Shown here: piece by piece, positions 8,508 through 18,489 of the stretch
How positions within the stretch are numbered: the first letter of the stretch is position 1
How the letters are laid out: each line of letters begins with the position of its first letter
DNA from: Candidatus Rifleibacteriota bacterium
GTDB taxonomy: Bacteria > Muiribacteriota > Ozemobacteria > Ozemobacterales > Ozemobacteraceae
Length of the DNA stretch: 35,119 bases
Assembly: GCA_012517355.1 (NCBI GenBank)
Contig: JAAYVD010000054.1
Span: 1-35,119 of the forward strand
Reading direction: 5' to 3'
The notes under the pieces: model-generated
The model's database searches: none
What the model was told of the DNA's origin: nothing
What the model saw: the letters and a program-made list of their open reading frames with translations, nothing else
Translations under genes and position numbers: made by a program

Positions 8508-9476
8508 CTACCCCAGGACCCGCAGCGGGACCAGCTTTTGCGGCCCCTTCCCCTCCGGGCTGCCGCCCCGGCCGTACAGCGCCAGCAACTCGCCGGCCGG
8601 GGAGATGACCTGCAGAATGGTCTCCTCGCCGGTGCCGCCCGGGGCCGGCTCGAGACGCTCGATGTCGGCGGGTTCGAGCGGCACCCCGCTCAGCACCTTC
8701 TTGCCGGCCCGCTCGGAGACGAACAACCGGGAGAACGGCAGGATCTGGTGGATGGGCACGAAGGAGCGGGCGTCGGTGAAGGACTGCTGCTGCCGCACCC
8801 GCCAGACGGGGAAGGAATCCTGCAGTGACCAGGAGCCGACCCGCTCCCGGAGCAGGTAGGAGAGGTGGCCGCCGCAGCCGAGGAAGCCGCCCAGGTCGTG
8901 GGCGATCGACCGCACGTAGGTGCCGCGCGAGCAATGGATGCGCAGCACCAGGTGGCGGACCGGGGGGGCGTCGGCGGTCGCGGGCGGGGACTGGTAGTCG
9001 CGGACCAGCCGGATCGAGGTGACGTGGATCTTGCGGCTGGCCAGTTCGACGGTCTCGCCGGCACGCGCCAGGGCGTAGGCCCTCTTCCCCTTCACCTTGA
9101 TGGCAGAATAGACCGGGGGTTGCTGCTCGTAGGTTCCGACGAACTTCCGCAGGGAACCGAGGATCTCGTCGCGGGTGACGGTCACCGGCCCGGTGTGCTC
9201 GGCCACCGTCTGACCCGTGGAGTCGTAGGTGTCGGTGGTCCGGCCCAGGGTCACCCGCATCAGGTAGGTCTTGTCGAGGTGGTCGGGCGGGATGAACTGC
9301 AGGATCTTGAGCGCCTTGCCGACGAAGATCAGCAGCACGCCCTGGGCCAGGGGGTCGAGGGTGCCGCCGTGCCCGGCCTTCAGGCGGTAGGCCCGCCGGA
9401 TCTCGTCCACCACGTCGTGCGAGGTGAGGCCGGTGGGCTTGTTGACGACCAGGCAGCCGTCGGGCGTCGCGGTCAT
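8508..9476 (-). CDS. truB: tRNA pseudouridine(55) synthase
   Basis: This 322-residue TruB isomerises U55 in the T-loop of tRNAs. Motif II, GHGGTLDPLAQGVLL, contains the catalytic Asp (GTLDP, about residue 41). The N-terminal KPTGLTSHDVVD, QQPPVYSAIKVKGKRAY and CSRGTYVRSIAHDLG segments are all present, followed by a small PUA-like C-terminal region. The ATG at 9476 overlaps the stop of the upstream nrnA gene (ATGA), indicating translational coupling. Confidence 0.97.
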   Translation of the reverse strand: MTATPDGCLVVNKPTGLTSHDVVDEIRRAYRLKAGHGGTLDPLAQGVLLIFVGKALKILQFIPPDHLDKTYLMRVTLGRTTDTYDSTGQTVAEHTGPVTVTRDEILGSLRKFVGTYEQQPPVYSAIKVKGKRAYALARAGETVELASRKIHVTSIRLVRDYQSPPATADAPPVRHLVLRIHCSRGTYVRSIAHDLGGFLGCGGHLSYLLRERVGSWSLQDSFPVWRVRQQQSFTDARSFVPIHQILPFSRLFVSERAGKKVLSGVPLEPADIERLEPAPGGTGEETILQVISPAGELLALYGRGGSPEGKGPQKLVPLRVLG

Positions 9477-10549
9477 GTCAGCTCCGCCAAGGCCTGTTCG
9501 ACGCGGGCCAGGACCTCGGGCCGGGCCTGCTCGAGCGGCCGGTCGAGGTGGGCCGAGGCGGCCAGGGTATGGCCCCCGCCCCCGTAGGAGCGGGCGATGG
9601 CCTGGACGTCGACCCGGCCGGCCGACCGGAAACTCGCCTTCAGGCGGCCGTCGGGCTGTTCGCGGAACAGGATCGCCACCTCCATGCCGGTGACCGAGCA
9701 GAGGTGGGTGATGCAGCCGTCGGCATCGACCTCGGTGGCTCCGGTCTCGGCGAAGTCGGCCGTCGTCAGCCAGGACAGGACGATGCGCCCGGCACCGGCG
9801 CGCGCGACCCGGCTCATGGCGCGTCCGTGGATGGCCACGCGGGTGGGGCTGTTGCTCTCGTAGACCCGCTTGAAGAAGGGCGGCACGGCGAGCCCGGCCT
9901 CGATCATCTCGGCGGCGATCCGGTGGGCGCGGGGGGTGGTGTTGGCATAGCGGAAGTTGCCGGTGTCGGTCATGATGCCGAGATACAGCGGTTCCATGAC
10001 GTCGGGCGGCAGGGCGGAGTCACCATCTTTCAGGATGGTGTACAAGATTTCGCAGGTCGAGGAGGCGCCCTCGTCGAGGAGGTTCAGCTCCCCCAGGCCG
10101 CGCAGGCCCGGGTGGTGGTCGAGGTGGATGCGGGTGCGGGCGCGGTCGAAGAAGCGGATCCGGTCGCCCATCCGGGAGATGTCGGTGGTCTCCATCAGGA
10201 GGATGACATCGAACGTCTCGCCGTCGGCCAGCCGGTCGGTCAGCCGGTCGGTTCCCGGCAGCCAGGAGATCTGCGAGGGGAGGGGGTCGAAGTTCAGGGG
10301 GACGCAGCGCTTGCCGTGGTGGTGGGCCCAGTGCAGCAGGGCCAGCTGGGAGCCAAGGGCATCGCCGTCCGAGAACGGGTGGGCGATCGACAGCAGGGTG
10401 TCGGCCTGGTGCAGGGCCTGCCGGATCAGGACGATCTTGCGCTCGTAATCGGGGGTTCCCGCGACGGTGGGGAAGGAGCGGGCGAGGGTGGCGAGAGCGG
10501 CGTCTGGCATGGCATGCGGTTCCCCGGGTGGGGGGGGAGGGGCGGTCAC
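9473..10549 (-). CDS. nrnA: DHH-family oligoribonuclease / pAp phosphatase NrnA
   Basis: This is a DHH-DHHA1 phosphoesterase that degrades nano-RNAs and, in characterised homologs, dephosphorylates pAp. The catalytic domain shows H-x3-DGD (HPFSDGDALGS), a motif II reading METTDISRMG where family members usually have an Asp at the Glu position, the DHH motif (HLDHHPG) and TDTGNFRYANTTPRAH. The C-terminal DHHA1 domain ends with GGGGH. The GTG at 10549 overlaps the rbfA stop as GTGA; an in-frame ATG at 10510 is equally plausible and would remove a Pro-rich leader of 13 residues. A second paralog lies at 28784-29773. Location between rbfA and truB matches many bacterial genomes. Confidence 0.93.
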   Translation of the reverse strand: MTAPPPPPGEPHAMPDAALATLARSFPTVAGTPDYERKIVLIRQALHQADTLLSIAHPFSDGDALGSQLALLHWAHHHGKRCVPLNFDPLPSQISWLPGTDRLTDRLADGETFDVILLMETTDISRMGDRIRFFDRARTRIHLDHHPGLRGLGELNLLDEGASSTCEILYTILKDGDSALPPDVMEPLYLGIMTDTGNFRYANTTPRAHRIAAEMIEAGLAVPPFFKRVYESNSPTRVAIHGRAMSRVARAGAGRIVLSWLTTADFAETGATEVDADGCITHLCSVTGMEVAILFREQPDGRLKASFRSAGRVDVQAIARSYGGGGHTLAASAHLDRPLEQARPEVLARVEQALAELT

Positions 10550-10896
10550 CCGTCCTTGGGGGCGAGCTTGCGCAACAGGCCGAGCATCTCGTCGCCTCGT
10601 TTGATGGACGGATCGTAGAAGAAGGCGAGTTCAGGCAGGATCCGCATTTGGACCACCTTCTTCAGTTCGTTGCGGATGAAGGGCTTGGCGTGGTCGAGAC
10701 CCTTCTGCAGGGCATCCATGTCGGTCTGGTCGAACATGGTGCTGTAGAACACCCGGGCCAGCCGGAAATCGGGGCTGAGGTCGACCGCCACGATACTGAC
10801 GCCCTGGACCCGGGGATCGGAGACCTTGCGGCCGATGATGAGGGCGATCTCCTGCAGCAGCAGGGACTCGGCGCGTTCGTGGCGGTGGCCGCTCAC
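10546..10896 (-). CDS. rbfA: Ribosome-binding factor A
   Basis: The 116-residue RbfA is a late-stage 30S maturation factor binding near the 16S 5' helix. The single KH-like domain is recognisable from the N-terminal helix (ERAESLLLQEIALIIGRKVSDPR), the VSIVAVDLSPDFRLARVFYS strand pair and the conserved LPELAFFYDPS near the end. Translation starts at GTG 10896, whose GTGA overlaps the ylxP stop. The stop overlaps the presumed GTG of nrnA. Length is typical of the family. Confidence 0.95.
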   Translation of the reverse strand: MSGHRHERAESLLLQEIALIIGRKVSDPRVQGVSIVAVDLSPDFRLARVFYSTMFDQTDMDALQKGLDHAKPFIRNELKKVVQMRILPELAFFYDPSIKRGDEMLGLLRKLAPKDG

Positions 10897-11180
10897 AGGT
10901 ATTCCCAGCCCCGGTCGGTCAGGGTGGCCTCGTCATGGCCCGACAGGATCTCCTCGATCCGCTGGCCCATCTGTTCGAGCAGGGTGCGGTCGTTGGAGAC
11001 GATGGCGACCCCGATCGTGCCGCGCTGCCACAGATCGTTGTGCTCGACCTCGGCGATCGACACGTTGAACTTGGCCTTGACCCGGTCGAGCACGCACCGC
11101 ATGACCTGGCGTTTCTCCTTGAGGGAGTGCGCCAGGGGGAAATGCAGCTCGAACGTGCCGATCGCCACCGCCATGGCCAT
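10893..11180 (-). CDS. ylxP: DUF503 family protein YlxP
   Basis: This small protein of 95 residues belongs to DUF503, recognised by the block LAHSLKEKRQVMRCVLDRVK followed by KFNVSIAEVEHNDLWQR. Its molecular role is not firmly established; it is nearly always found between infB and rbfA, as here, which suggests a role in translation or ribosome assembly. Two in-frame ATGs (11180 and 11174) are possible; GAGG about 8 nt before the first favours 11180. The neighbours ylxR and ylxQ, often found between nusA and infB, are absent. Confidence 0.9.
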   Translation of the reverse strand: MAMAVAIGTFELHFPLAHSLKEKRQVMRCVLDRVKAKFNVSIAEVEHNDLWQRGTIGVAIVSNDRTLLEQMGQRIEEILSGHDEATLTDRGWEYL

Positions 11181-11190
11181 GACCGCGACC

Positions 11191-13704
<2,514 letters not shown>

Positions 13705-13729
13705 GTTCTTCCCGTTCCTCCGCCTGTGT

Positions 13730-14809
13730 TCATTCCGTCTCGGGTTGCTTGTCTGGCGGACCCGCGATGTCCTGGATTTCCTGTTCGGTCTTGATGTCGA
13801 TCTTGATGCCGGTCAGCCTGGTGGCGAGCTTGACGTTCTGCCCTTCCTTGCCGATGGCCAAAGACAGCTGCGCCGGCGCCACGATGGCCAGGGCGCTGCG
13901 CCCCTCGTCGCCGATGGTGACCGAGACCACCTTGGCCGGGCTCAGGGCATTGGTCACGTAATCGGCCGGGTTGGTGCTGAAGCGCACGATGTCGATCTTC
14001 TCGCCGTTGAGTTCGTCGACGATGCCCTTGATGCGGCTGCCCTTCAGGCCCACGCAGGAACCCACGGGGTCGACCCGGTCGTCCCGGCTGGCCACCGAGA
14101 TCTTCACCCGGGAACCGGGTTCCCGCGACGAACTCTTGATCTCGACGATCCCTTCCTGGATCTCGGGGACCGCCTGCTGGAACAATTTCTCGACGAACTT
14201 CGGGCTGGCCCGGGTCAGGACGATCTGCGGGCCCTTGGGGGTGGCGCGGACCTCCTGCACGAAGCACTTGATGCGGTCGTTCGTGCGGAAGACCTCCCCG
14301 GGGATCTGCTCCTTGGGGGGAAGCACCGCCTCGGCCTTGGAAAACTCGACGTAGACGTGGCCGCGTTCCACGCGCTGGACCTTGCCCGACAGGACCTCGC
14401 CGACCCGGTCCTGGAACTCGCGCAGGATGAGGTTCCGTTCCGCCTCTTTCAGTTTCTGGCTGACCACCTGACGGGCCGTCTGGGCGGCGATGCGGCCGAA
14501 CGAGGGGGGCGTCACGTCCTCCTCGATGACCTCGCCGAGCTGGGCGTCGGGTTTCACTTCCTGGGCTTCCTCGAGGGTGTACTGCTTGTCGGGGTCGTCG
14601 AGGGCGTCCTCGGCCACCACGGTATGGCGGGCGGTGACCTTGAAGGTGCCTGTCTTCTCCTCGAGGGTCACCTTGACGTCCTCTTCGGAATCGAAGTTCT
14701 TGCGGTAGGCGACCACCAGGGCCTCTTCGATGGCCTGGACGAGAACCGACATCGGCAGGTTCTTCTCGCCGATCACTTCCTTGAGGGCATCGTACAGATT
14801 CGGGTTCAC
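13730..14809 (-). CDS. nusA: Transcription termination/antitermination factor NusA
   Basis: The 359-residue NusA has the N-terminal RNA polymerase-binding domain (residues 1-130), an S1 domain, and two KH domains (DDRVDPVGSCVGLKGSRIK and LSLAIGKEGQNVKLATRLTG). There is no C-terminal acidic repeat region of the E. coli type, so it resembles the short NusA form. The start codon is GTG at 14809. Its ribosome binding site (GGGAGG) is formed by the last codons of rimP, which ends 3 nt upstream, indicating coupling. Confidence 0.97.
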   Translation of the reverse strand: MNPNLYDALKEVIGEKNLPMSVLVQAIEEALVVAYRKNFDSEEDVKVTLEEKTGTFKVTARHTVVAEDALDDPDKQYTLEEAQEVKPDAQLGEVIEEDVTPPSFGRIAAQTARQVVSQKLKEAERNLILREFQDRVGEVLSGKVQRVERGHVYVEFSKAEAVLPPKEQIPGEVFRTNDRIKCFVQEVRATPKGPQIVLTRASPKFVEKLFQQAVPEIQEGIVEIKSSSREPGSRVKISVASRDDRVDPVGSCVGLKGSRIKGIVDELNGEKIDIVRFSTNPADYVTNALSPAKVVSVTIGDEGRSALAIVAPAQLSLAIGKEGQNVKLATRLTGIKIDIKTEQEIQDIAGPPDKQPETE

Positions 14810-14812
14810 GGC

Positions 14813-15313
14813 CTACCTCCCTTTTTTCCCGCGTGCCGGCTTCGCGGGGAACTCGAAGACGGTGCGGGCTTCCTCTATGCGGGCGAAGGACACGTCCCGG
14901 CGGCCGCTCTCTGTCTGGACCGACAGGCGTTCCGGGGTGACCTCCTCGAGCCGGCCGCGGAAGGTTTCCCGGGGGCTGTCGCCCTCGGCCTTGAGGACCC
15001 AGCGGACCAGCCGCCCGCGTTGGCGCTCGAAGTCGACAAGCCGGCGCAGCTCGCGCTCGACGCCGGGCGACGAGACCTCGAGGGTATACTGGCGGTGGAC
15101 GACATCCTGCTCGTCGAGGAACTTCTCGACCGCCCGCGACACGGTTTCGCAGTCCTGCACCCGGATCGCCTGGGGGCCGTCGATGACGATCTCCAGGACC
15201 AGGCGGCCGCTGACCGGCTTGAGCGACAGGTCGTAGACCTCGAAACGCCCGGCAAAAGCGGTCTCGACGAAGGTTCGGACCTTCGTCACCGCTTCCTTTT
15301 GCCAGGATTCCAT
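14813..15313 (-). CDS. rimP: Ribosome maturation factor RimP
   Basis: The 166-residue RimP is needed for 30S assembly. The N-terminal domain ends in the characteristic LEVSSPGVERELRR and the C-terminal domain is an SH3-like barrel. I chose ATG 15313 (MESWQKEAV), which has GGGGG 9 nt upstream. An in-frame ATG at 15334 would add seven residues. The frame remains open further upstream through the leader hairpin and promoter, but that part would be transcribed only partly. It is the first gene of the operon that ends with the GT-C glycosyltransferase. Confidence 0.95.
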   Translation of the reverse strand: MESWQKEAVTKVRTFVETAFAGRFEVYDLSLKPVSGRLVLEIVIDGPQAIRVQDCETVSRAVEKFLDEQDVVHRQYTLEVSSPGVERELRRLVDFERQRGRLVRWVLKAEGDSPRETFRGRLEEVTPERLSVQTESGRRDVSFARIEEARTVFEFPAKPARGKKGR

Positions 15314-15344
15314 GGTGTCATCCCCCTGAAGCATTCCCAAGATG

Positions 15345-15392
15345 AAAACTTGCTGCTGTTGGCTCCGGAGGAACCCGGCAACGCAGCAAGTT
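15345..15392 (-). promoter_or_regulatory. Leader hairpin (possible attenuator) before rimP
   Basis: A perfect 10-bp inverted repeat, AACTTGCTGC (RNA 5' arm, 15383-15392) and GCAGCAAGTT (15347-15356), encloses a 26-nt loop and is followed by TTTTC on the transcribed strand. It lies between the inferred start of transcription (about 15405) and the rimP ATG at 15313. The shape is that of an intrinsic terminator in a 5' leader. E. coli regulates the equivalent operon at its leader, so attenuation is a reasonable inference; it is not proven. Confidence 0.6.
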
Positions 15393-15411
15393 CGCGCCTC
15401 GTTGAGACGCA

Positions 15412-15440
15412 AGTCTAGCACGAAGCCCCGGCGAACGCAA
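15412..15440 (-). promoter_or_regulatory. Sigma70-type promoter of the rimP-nusA-infB operon
   Basis: On the minus strand TTGCGT (15440-15435) and TAGACT (15417-15412) are separated by exactly 17 nt. Transcription would begin near 15405, leaving a leader of about 90 nt that contains the hairpin at 15345-15392. Confidence 0.7.
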
Positions 15441-15544
15441 CATTTTCTCCAGGCCGGAAGGAAGGCCCCGCCCGGCGGGCAGCCTTTCCCGCAGCCGGCC
15501 CGGAGCCTTTGCAAGGGGTTGGCCGAAGCCCTCGATGGGGGTTC

Positions 15545-15624
15545 CCCAAAGGTGTGCGAAACGGGCCTGTCGACCAGCCTTTCGGTGGGGGCGTTGGCGG
15601 CCCTGCCGACCTCCGTTCGGTTGG
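15545..15624 (-). repeat. Palindromic element, copy G1 (inverted, decayed)
   Basis: The plus strand reads TGTGCGAAACGGGC near the left end and CCGACCTCCGTTCGGTTGG at the right end. These align with the reverse complement of intact copies (TGCGCGAAACGGGC and CCGACATCGGGTCGGTCGG). Internal stems have decayed. Confidence 0.5.
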
Positions 15625-15734
15625 TGCGCCATCCGGAGACCGTGCCTGTCTTCGTGGGGTTCTTCCTGGCCCAAGGGCCAGCCGACGTGGAGGGGGGATC
15701 CCTGACCCGGGTGGCCCTCCGCGGGAGGTCGGCC

Positions 15735-15795
15735 CGTTGTGCGGTGCGCGAAGATGGGTATTGCGCGCCGCCAACCGGCCAAGGGGGGGCTGACC
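15735..15795 (-). repeat. Palindromic element, copy G2 (inverted, partial)
   Basis: The plus strand reads TGCGCGAAGATGGGTATT then GCGCGCCGCCAACCGG and CAAGGGG, matching the reverse complement of the second half of copies B and C. The part corresponding to the first small hairpin is missing or unrecognisable. Confidence 0.5.
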
Positions 15796-15806
15796 CCCAG
15801 GCTTGG
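15779..15806 (-). terminator. Possible terminator after the amino acid-binding protein gene
   Basis: CCAAG...CTTGG encloses GGGGG/CCCCC with a 4-nt loop, about 38 nt beyond the stop at 15845. There is no U tract, and the left part overlaps repeat copy G2, so function is uncertain. Confidence 0.35.
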
Positions 15807-15844
15807 CGGTGGGGGGGCTTCGGGGGGGAGAGGGGTCGGGGAAC

Positions 15845-17053
15845 TCAGTCCTTGAGGGGGCGGAACTCCCCGTTTTCGACGCGGGCGAAGATGACTCCGC
15901 GGGGATCGTCGTTGAATTCGTTGAAACTGATCGGCCCCGTCACGCCGGGGAACTCCCGGGTGGCGGCCAGGGCGTCGCGGATCCTCGCCTTGTTCAGCCC
16001 GCCCCGCTCGATGGCGCGGGCCATCAGGTAGACCGCGTCGTAGGCGTGGGCGGCGAACGAGTCGGGCCGCTTGCCGTAGCGCTTCTCGAAGGTGGCGATG
16101 AACCGCTGGGTGACTGGATCGTTGCGGGTGTCGTCGAAGGGGTAGGTTACCACCGTCCCCTCGGCGGCGGGGCCCGCCCGGCGCAGGAATTCCGGCGACA
16201 CCATGCCGTCGGCCCCGAAGATGGGCACCTGGCTGCCGGCGGCGCGGATCGCCTTCACCAGGCCGGCGGCCTCCAGGTCGAGGCCCCAGATGATGATGGC
16301 GTCCGGGGTGTGTTGGCGCAGCAGGGCGATCTGCTCGGCGAAGTCGGTCTGGCCGGGATTGAAGAAGTTCTTGAAGATCAGCGGGTTCTGGCGGTCGACG
16401 GCGATCTGGGCGATCGTCTTGCCGCCCATCTTGCCATACCGGTTCTTCTGCTGGAACAGCCCGACCCGCTTGTACCCGTTCTTGGTGAAGACCAGGTCGG
16501 CGATGGCCCGCCCCTGGGCCCGGTCGTCGACCAGGCAGCGGAACATCCAGGGGCTGCCGATCATCTGGACCGTGGGGTCGGTGCTGACCGTCGTCAGTTG
16601 CGGCGTCTCGGCCTTGAGGGTGATGCGGGCGGCCACGTGGGTGCACCCGGAATGGACCGAGCCGATGATGGCCCAGACCTTGTCGTCGAACAACAGGCGC
16701 ACCGTCTGGTGGCCGTTTTCGCCCATGTCGTTGCGGTCGTCGCGGTAGACCAGTTCCAGAGGACGGCCCAGGACCCCCCCGCGGGCGTTGATCTCGTCGC
16801 GGGCCAGGTCGGCCCCCTCCTGCATGGCCGACCCGTACGAAGCCCCGCTTCCCGACAACGAGGCCAGCACTCCGACCCGGATGGTCTTGGGATCGGTGTC
16901 GCCCTCGGTGATCGTGCGGGCGGGGCCGTTATATTCGAACGGCGCGGTCCACTGGTGATAGGCCTTCATTCCCTGGGCGGCCAGGGGGGAACCGGCCAGC
17001 CCCATCGTGGCCACCACTGCCAGGCACAAGAGCAGGCGTCCGTGACGGATCAT
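15845..17053 (-). CDS. Branched-chain amino acid-type ABC transporter substrate-binding protein
   Basis: This 402-residue periplasmic binding protein of the LivJ/LivK type has a cleavable Sec signal (MIRHGRLLLCLAVVAT..., likely cleaved after the LAA near residue 26). Family features include IRVGVLASLSGSGASYG, GADLARDEINARGGVLGRPLELVYRDD, a central GSVHSG binding segment and a C-terminal domain with FAAHAYDAVYLMARAIERGG. The ligand may be an amino acid, amide or other small polar compound and cannot be told from sequence. AAGGAG lies before the ATG. No permease or ATPase gene is adjacent; instead it follows the beta-propeller gene after 30 nt, so the two are probably co-transcribed. Confidence 0.9.
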   Translation of the reverse strand: MIRHGRLLLCLAVVATMGLAGSPLAAQGMKAYHQWTAPFEYNGPARTITEGDTDPKTIRVGVLASLSGSGASYGSAMQEGADLARDEINARGGVLGRPLELVYRDDRNDMGENGHQTVRLLFDDKVWAIIGSVHSGCTHVAARITLKAETPQLTTVSTDPTVQMIGSPWMFRCLVDDRAQGRAIADLVFTKNGYKRVGLFQQKNRYGKMGGKTIAQIAVDRQNPLIFKNFFNPGQTDFAEQIALLRQHTPDAIIIWGLDLEAAGLVKAIRAAGSQVPIFGADGMVSPEFLRRAGPAAEGTVVTYPFDDTRNDPVTQRFIATFEKRYGKRPDSFAAHAYDAVYLMARAIERGGLNKARIRDALAATREFPGVTGPISFNEFNDDPRGVIFARVENGEFRPLKD

Positions 17054-17083
17054 GTCGATCGGTCTCCTTCCGGCTGTCAGCCG

Positions 17084-18169
17084 CTACCAGGAAAAACGGG
17101 CGGTGTACAGCCCGCTGGCCGTTCCCACCCAGATGCGGTCCCCGACGAACTCGACGGCCCAGATGAAATCCCCGGCCGGGGCCTGGGGCACGCTTTCGGT
17201 GCGCCAGACGCCGTTCTGGAAGAACCGCAGTTCCCCGCCCGGGCCCCGAGGGTCCTTCTGGTAGGTCACCCACTTCCCCGCGGCGTGGTCGTACAGACAC
17301 AGCCCCTTGTCGGTGCCGATGGCCACGACCCGTCCGTCGGGCGACAGCTTGACGGTGTTGATGAAATCGGAGGGGAGGCCGGAGTCGGGGTCCTTGACGG
17401 TCCAGGTGTTCCAGGTGGTGCCGTCGTAGCGCGTGAGCCCGAAATAGGCCCCGGCGTAAATCACGTTCCGGAACTTGGTCACCGCCACCTGGATCTCGTG
17501 CAGCGGGCCGTCGTTGCGCACCACGTCGACGTCGAAGATGTCGTCGGGGTCCTGGTAGACGGTGATGGCGCCGTCGGCGGCCACCTTCATCAGGCCGCTG
17601 CCCCAGATGGCGAACCAGGTGTCGCCGTGGCCGTCCGGGTCGGAGGCGCAGGAATAGATCCAGACCTCGTTCATGTCGGTGTTGGTGTCGTTGAAGGTCT
17701 TCCATTCGCCGGTCTGGGGGTTGAACCGCGAGATGCCGTTGGTGGTCGCCACCCACACGTAGGGGAGGGTGACGGTGACCCCGTAGACCACGTCGTTGAC
17801 CAGGCCGGAATTCTTCGTGGTGAAGCTCTGGAACCGGCCCTGGTGGAACCGGCCGACCCCCCGGAAGGTGCCGAACCAGATCGCCCCGTCGCCGGGATGC
17901 ACGGCGATCGAGGTCACCACGTCGTGGGGAAGGCCATCCTCGGTCGTGTAGACGGTCCAGGCCTTGCCGTCGAAGCGGGCGGCCCCCTCCTCGGTGCCGA
18001 TCCAGACGTCGTTCTCGGCCAGGGCCTTGATGGCGAAGACGGTGCGGTGCGGGATGGTGGCGGATATCCGGCTGGCCGGGGCCGGTCCGGCCATGAGCAG
18101 AAGGTGCAGCAAGACCAGGGTGGAGATCGCCAGACGAGGGGTCCGGTGGGCATGCCGACAGGATGACAT
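17084..18169 (-). CDS. Secreted beta-propeller protein (two-component regulator propeller-like repeats)
   Basis: The protein has 361 residues with an N-terminal signal peptide (hydrophobic LAISTLVLLHLLLMAG, cleavage near APAS). The mature part consists of repeats of the type VWIGTEEGAARFDGKAWTVY, IWFGTFRGVGRF, VWVATTNGISRF, VIYAGAYFGLTRYDG, VAIGTDKGLCLYD and IWVGTASGLYTARF. These are the blades of a propeller such as those in hybrid two-component sensors, but no kinase or membrane-spanning output domain is attached. Its role is unknown; pairing with the binding protein gene suggests a periplasmic complex or shared regulation. ATG 18169 is chosen because AGGAG lies 8 nt upstream and a consensus promoter is 32 nt upstream. 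Confidence 0.85.
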   Translation of the reverse strand: MSSCRHAHRTPRLAISTLVLLHLLLMAGPAPASRISATIPHRTVFAIKALAENDVWIGTEEGAARFDGKAWTVYTTEDGLPHDVVTSIAVHPGDGAIWFGTFRGVGRFHQGRFQSFTTKNSGLVNDVVYGVTVTLPYVWVATTNGISRFNPQTGEWKTFNDTNTDMNEVWIYSCASDPDGHGDTWFAIWGSGLMKVAADGAITVYQDPDDIFDVDVVRNDGPLHEIQVAVTKFRNVIYAGAYFGLTRYDGTTWNTWTVKDPDSGLPSDFINTVKLSPDGRVVAIGTDKGLCLYDHAAGKWVTYQKDPRGPGGELRFFQNGVWRTESVPQAPAGDFIWAVEFVGDRIWVGTASGLYTARFSW

Positions 18170-18200
18170 GATGGCTCCTGGGAAATGACGTGATACCGAC

Positions 18201-18230
18201 ATTGTAGAAAGGGGTGGGGCGGGGTGTCAA
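18201..18230 (-). promoter_or_regulatory. Near-consensus sigma70 promoter of propeller/binding protein pair
   Basis: On the minus strand a perfect TTGACA (18230-18225) and TACAAT (18206-18201) are separated by 18 nt. The leader to the ATG at 18169 is about 25 nt. This is the closest match to consensus in the window. Confidence 0.8.
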
Positions 18231-18416
18231 TCGGTGGCGGACCACGAACGGGAGAAGCAGGGATCTCCGCCCGGGTCGGCCCGGGAGCCCGGTGGGGCCG
18301 GTTCTGGGAGTCGGCAGGCGAGAGAACTGGCGATGCCTTGGGAGGGCTGTCCACCGGCGAGGAGGATTCCTCGGCGGAATCGGCCCCCCCGGTCCCAGCT
18401 TCGGCGGCTCCGGTCC

Positions 18417-18445
18417 TTGAGAGGCCCGCGGCGGCATGGTATCAT
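18417..18445 (+). promoter_or_regulatory. Sigma70-type promoter of the oligopeptide-binding lipoprotein gene
   Basis: TTGAGA (18417-18422), a 17-nt spacer and TATCAT (18440-18445) predict transcription from about 18452, with a 38-nt leader containing a strong ribosome binding site. It is divergent from the promoter at 18201-18230. The 186 bp between the two promoters show no further structure I can name. Confidence 0.75.
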
Positions 18446-18489
18446 CCAGGCACGGCGGAGCGACTCTTCCCGCCGCCCTGGAGGGGAGC

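Larger units (their letters stand above)
15441..15844. other. Non-coding stretch between rimP promoter and livK-type gene
   Basis: No open frame here looks like a gene. The stretch contains two decayed, inverted copies of the palindromic element (15545-15624 and 15735-15795) and a hairpin just after the binding-protein gene. The remaining sequence (15441-15544 and 15625-15734) shows nothing I can assign. Confidence 0.7.

Noticed and set aside
15313-15440. tRNA gene in the rimP leader as in E. coli metY
   Set aside because: The leader is only about 90 nt, is dominated by one hairpin and shows no tRNA features.
15314-15514. Extended N-terminus of RimP
   Set aside because: The extra codons cross the leader hairpin and the promoter and have no family similarity; ATG 15313 has a good ribosome binding site.
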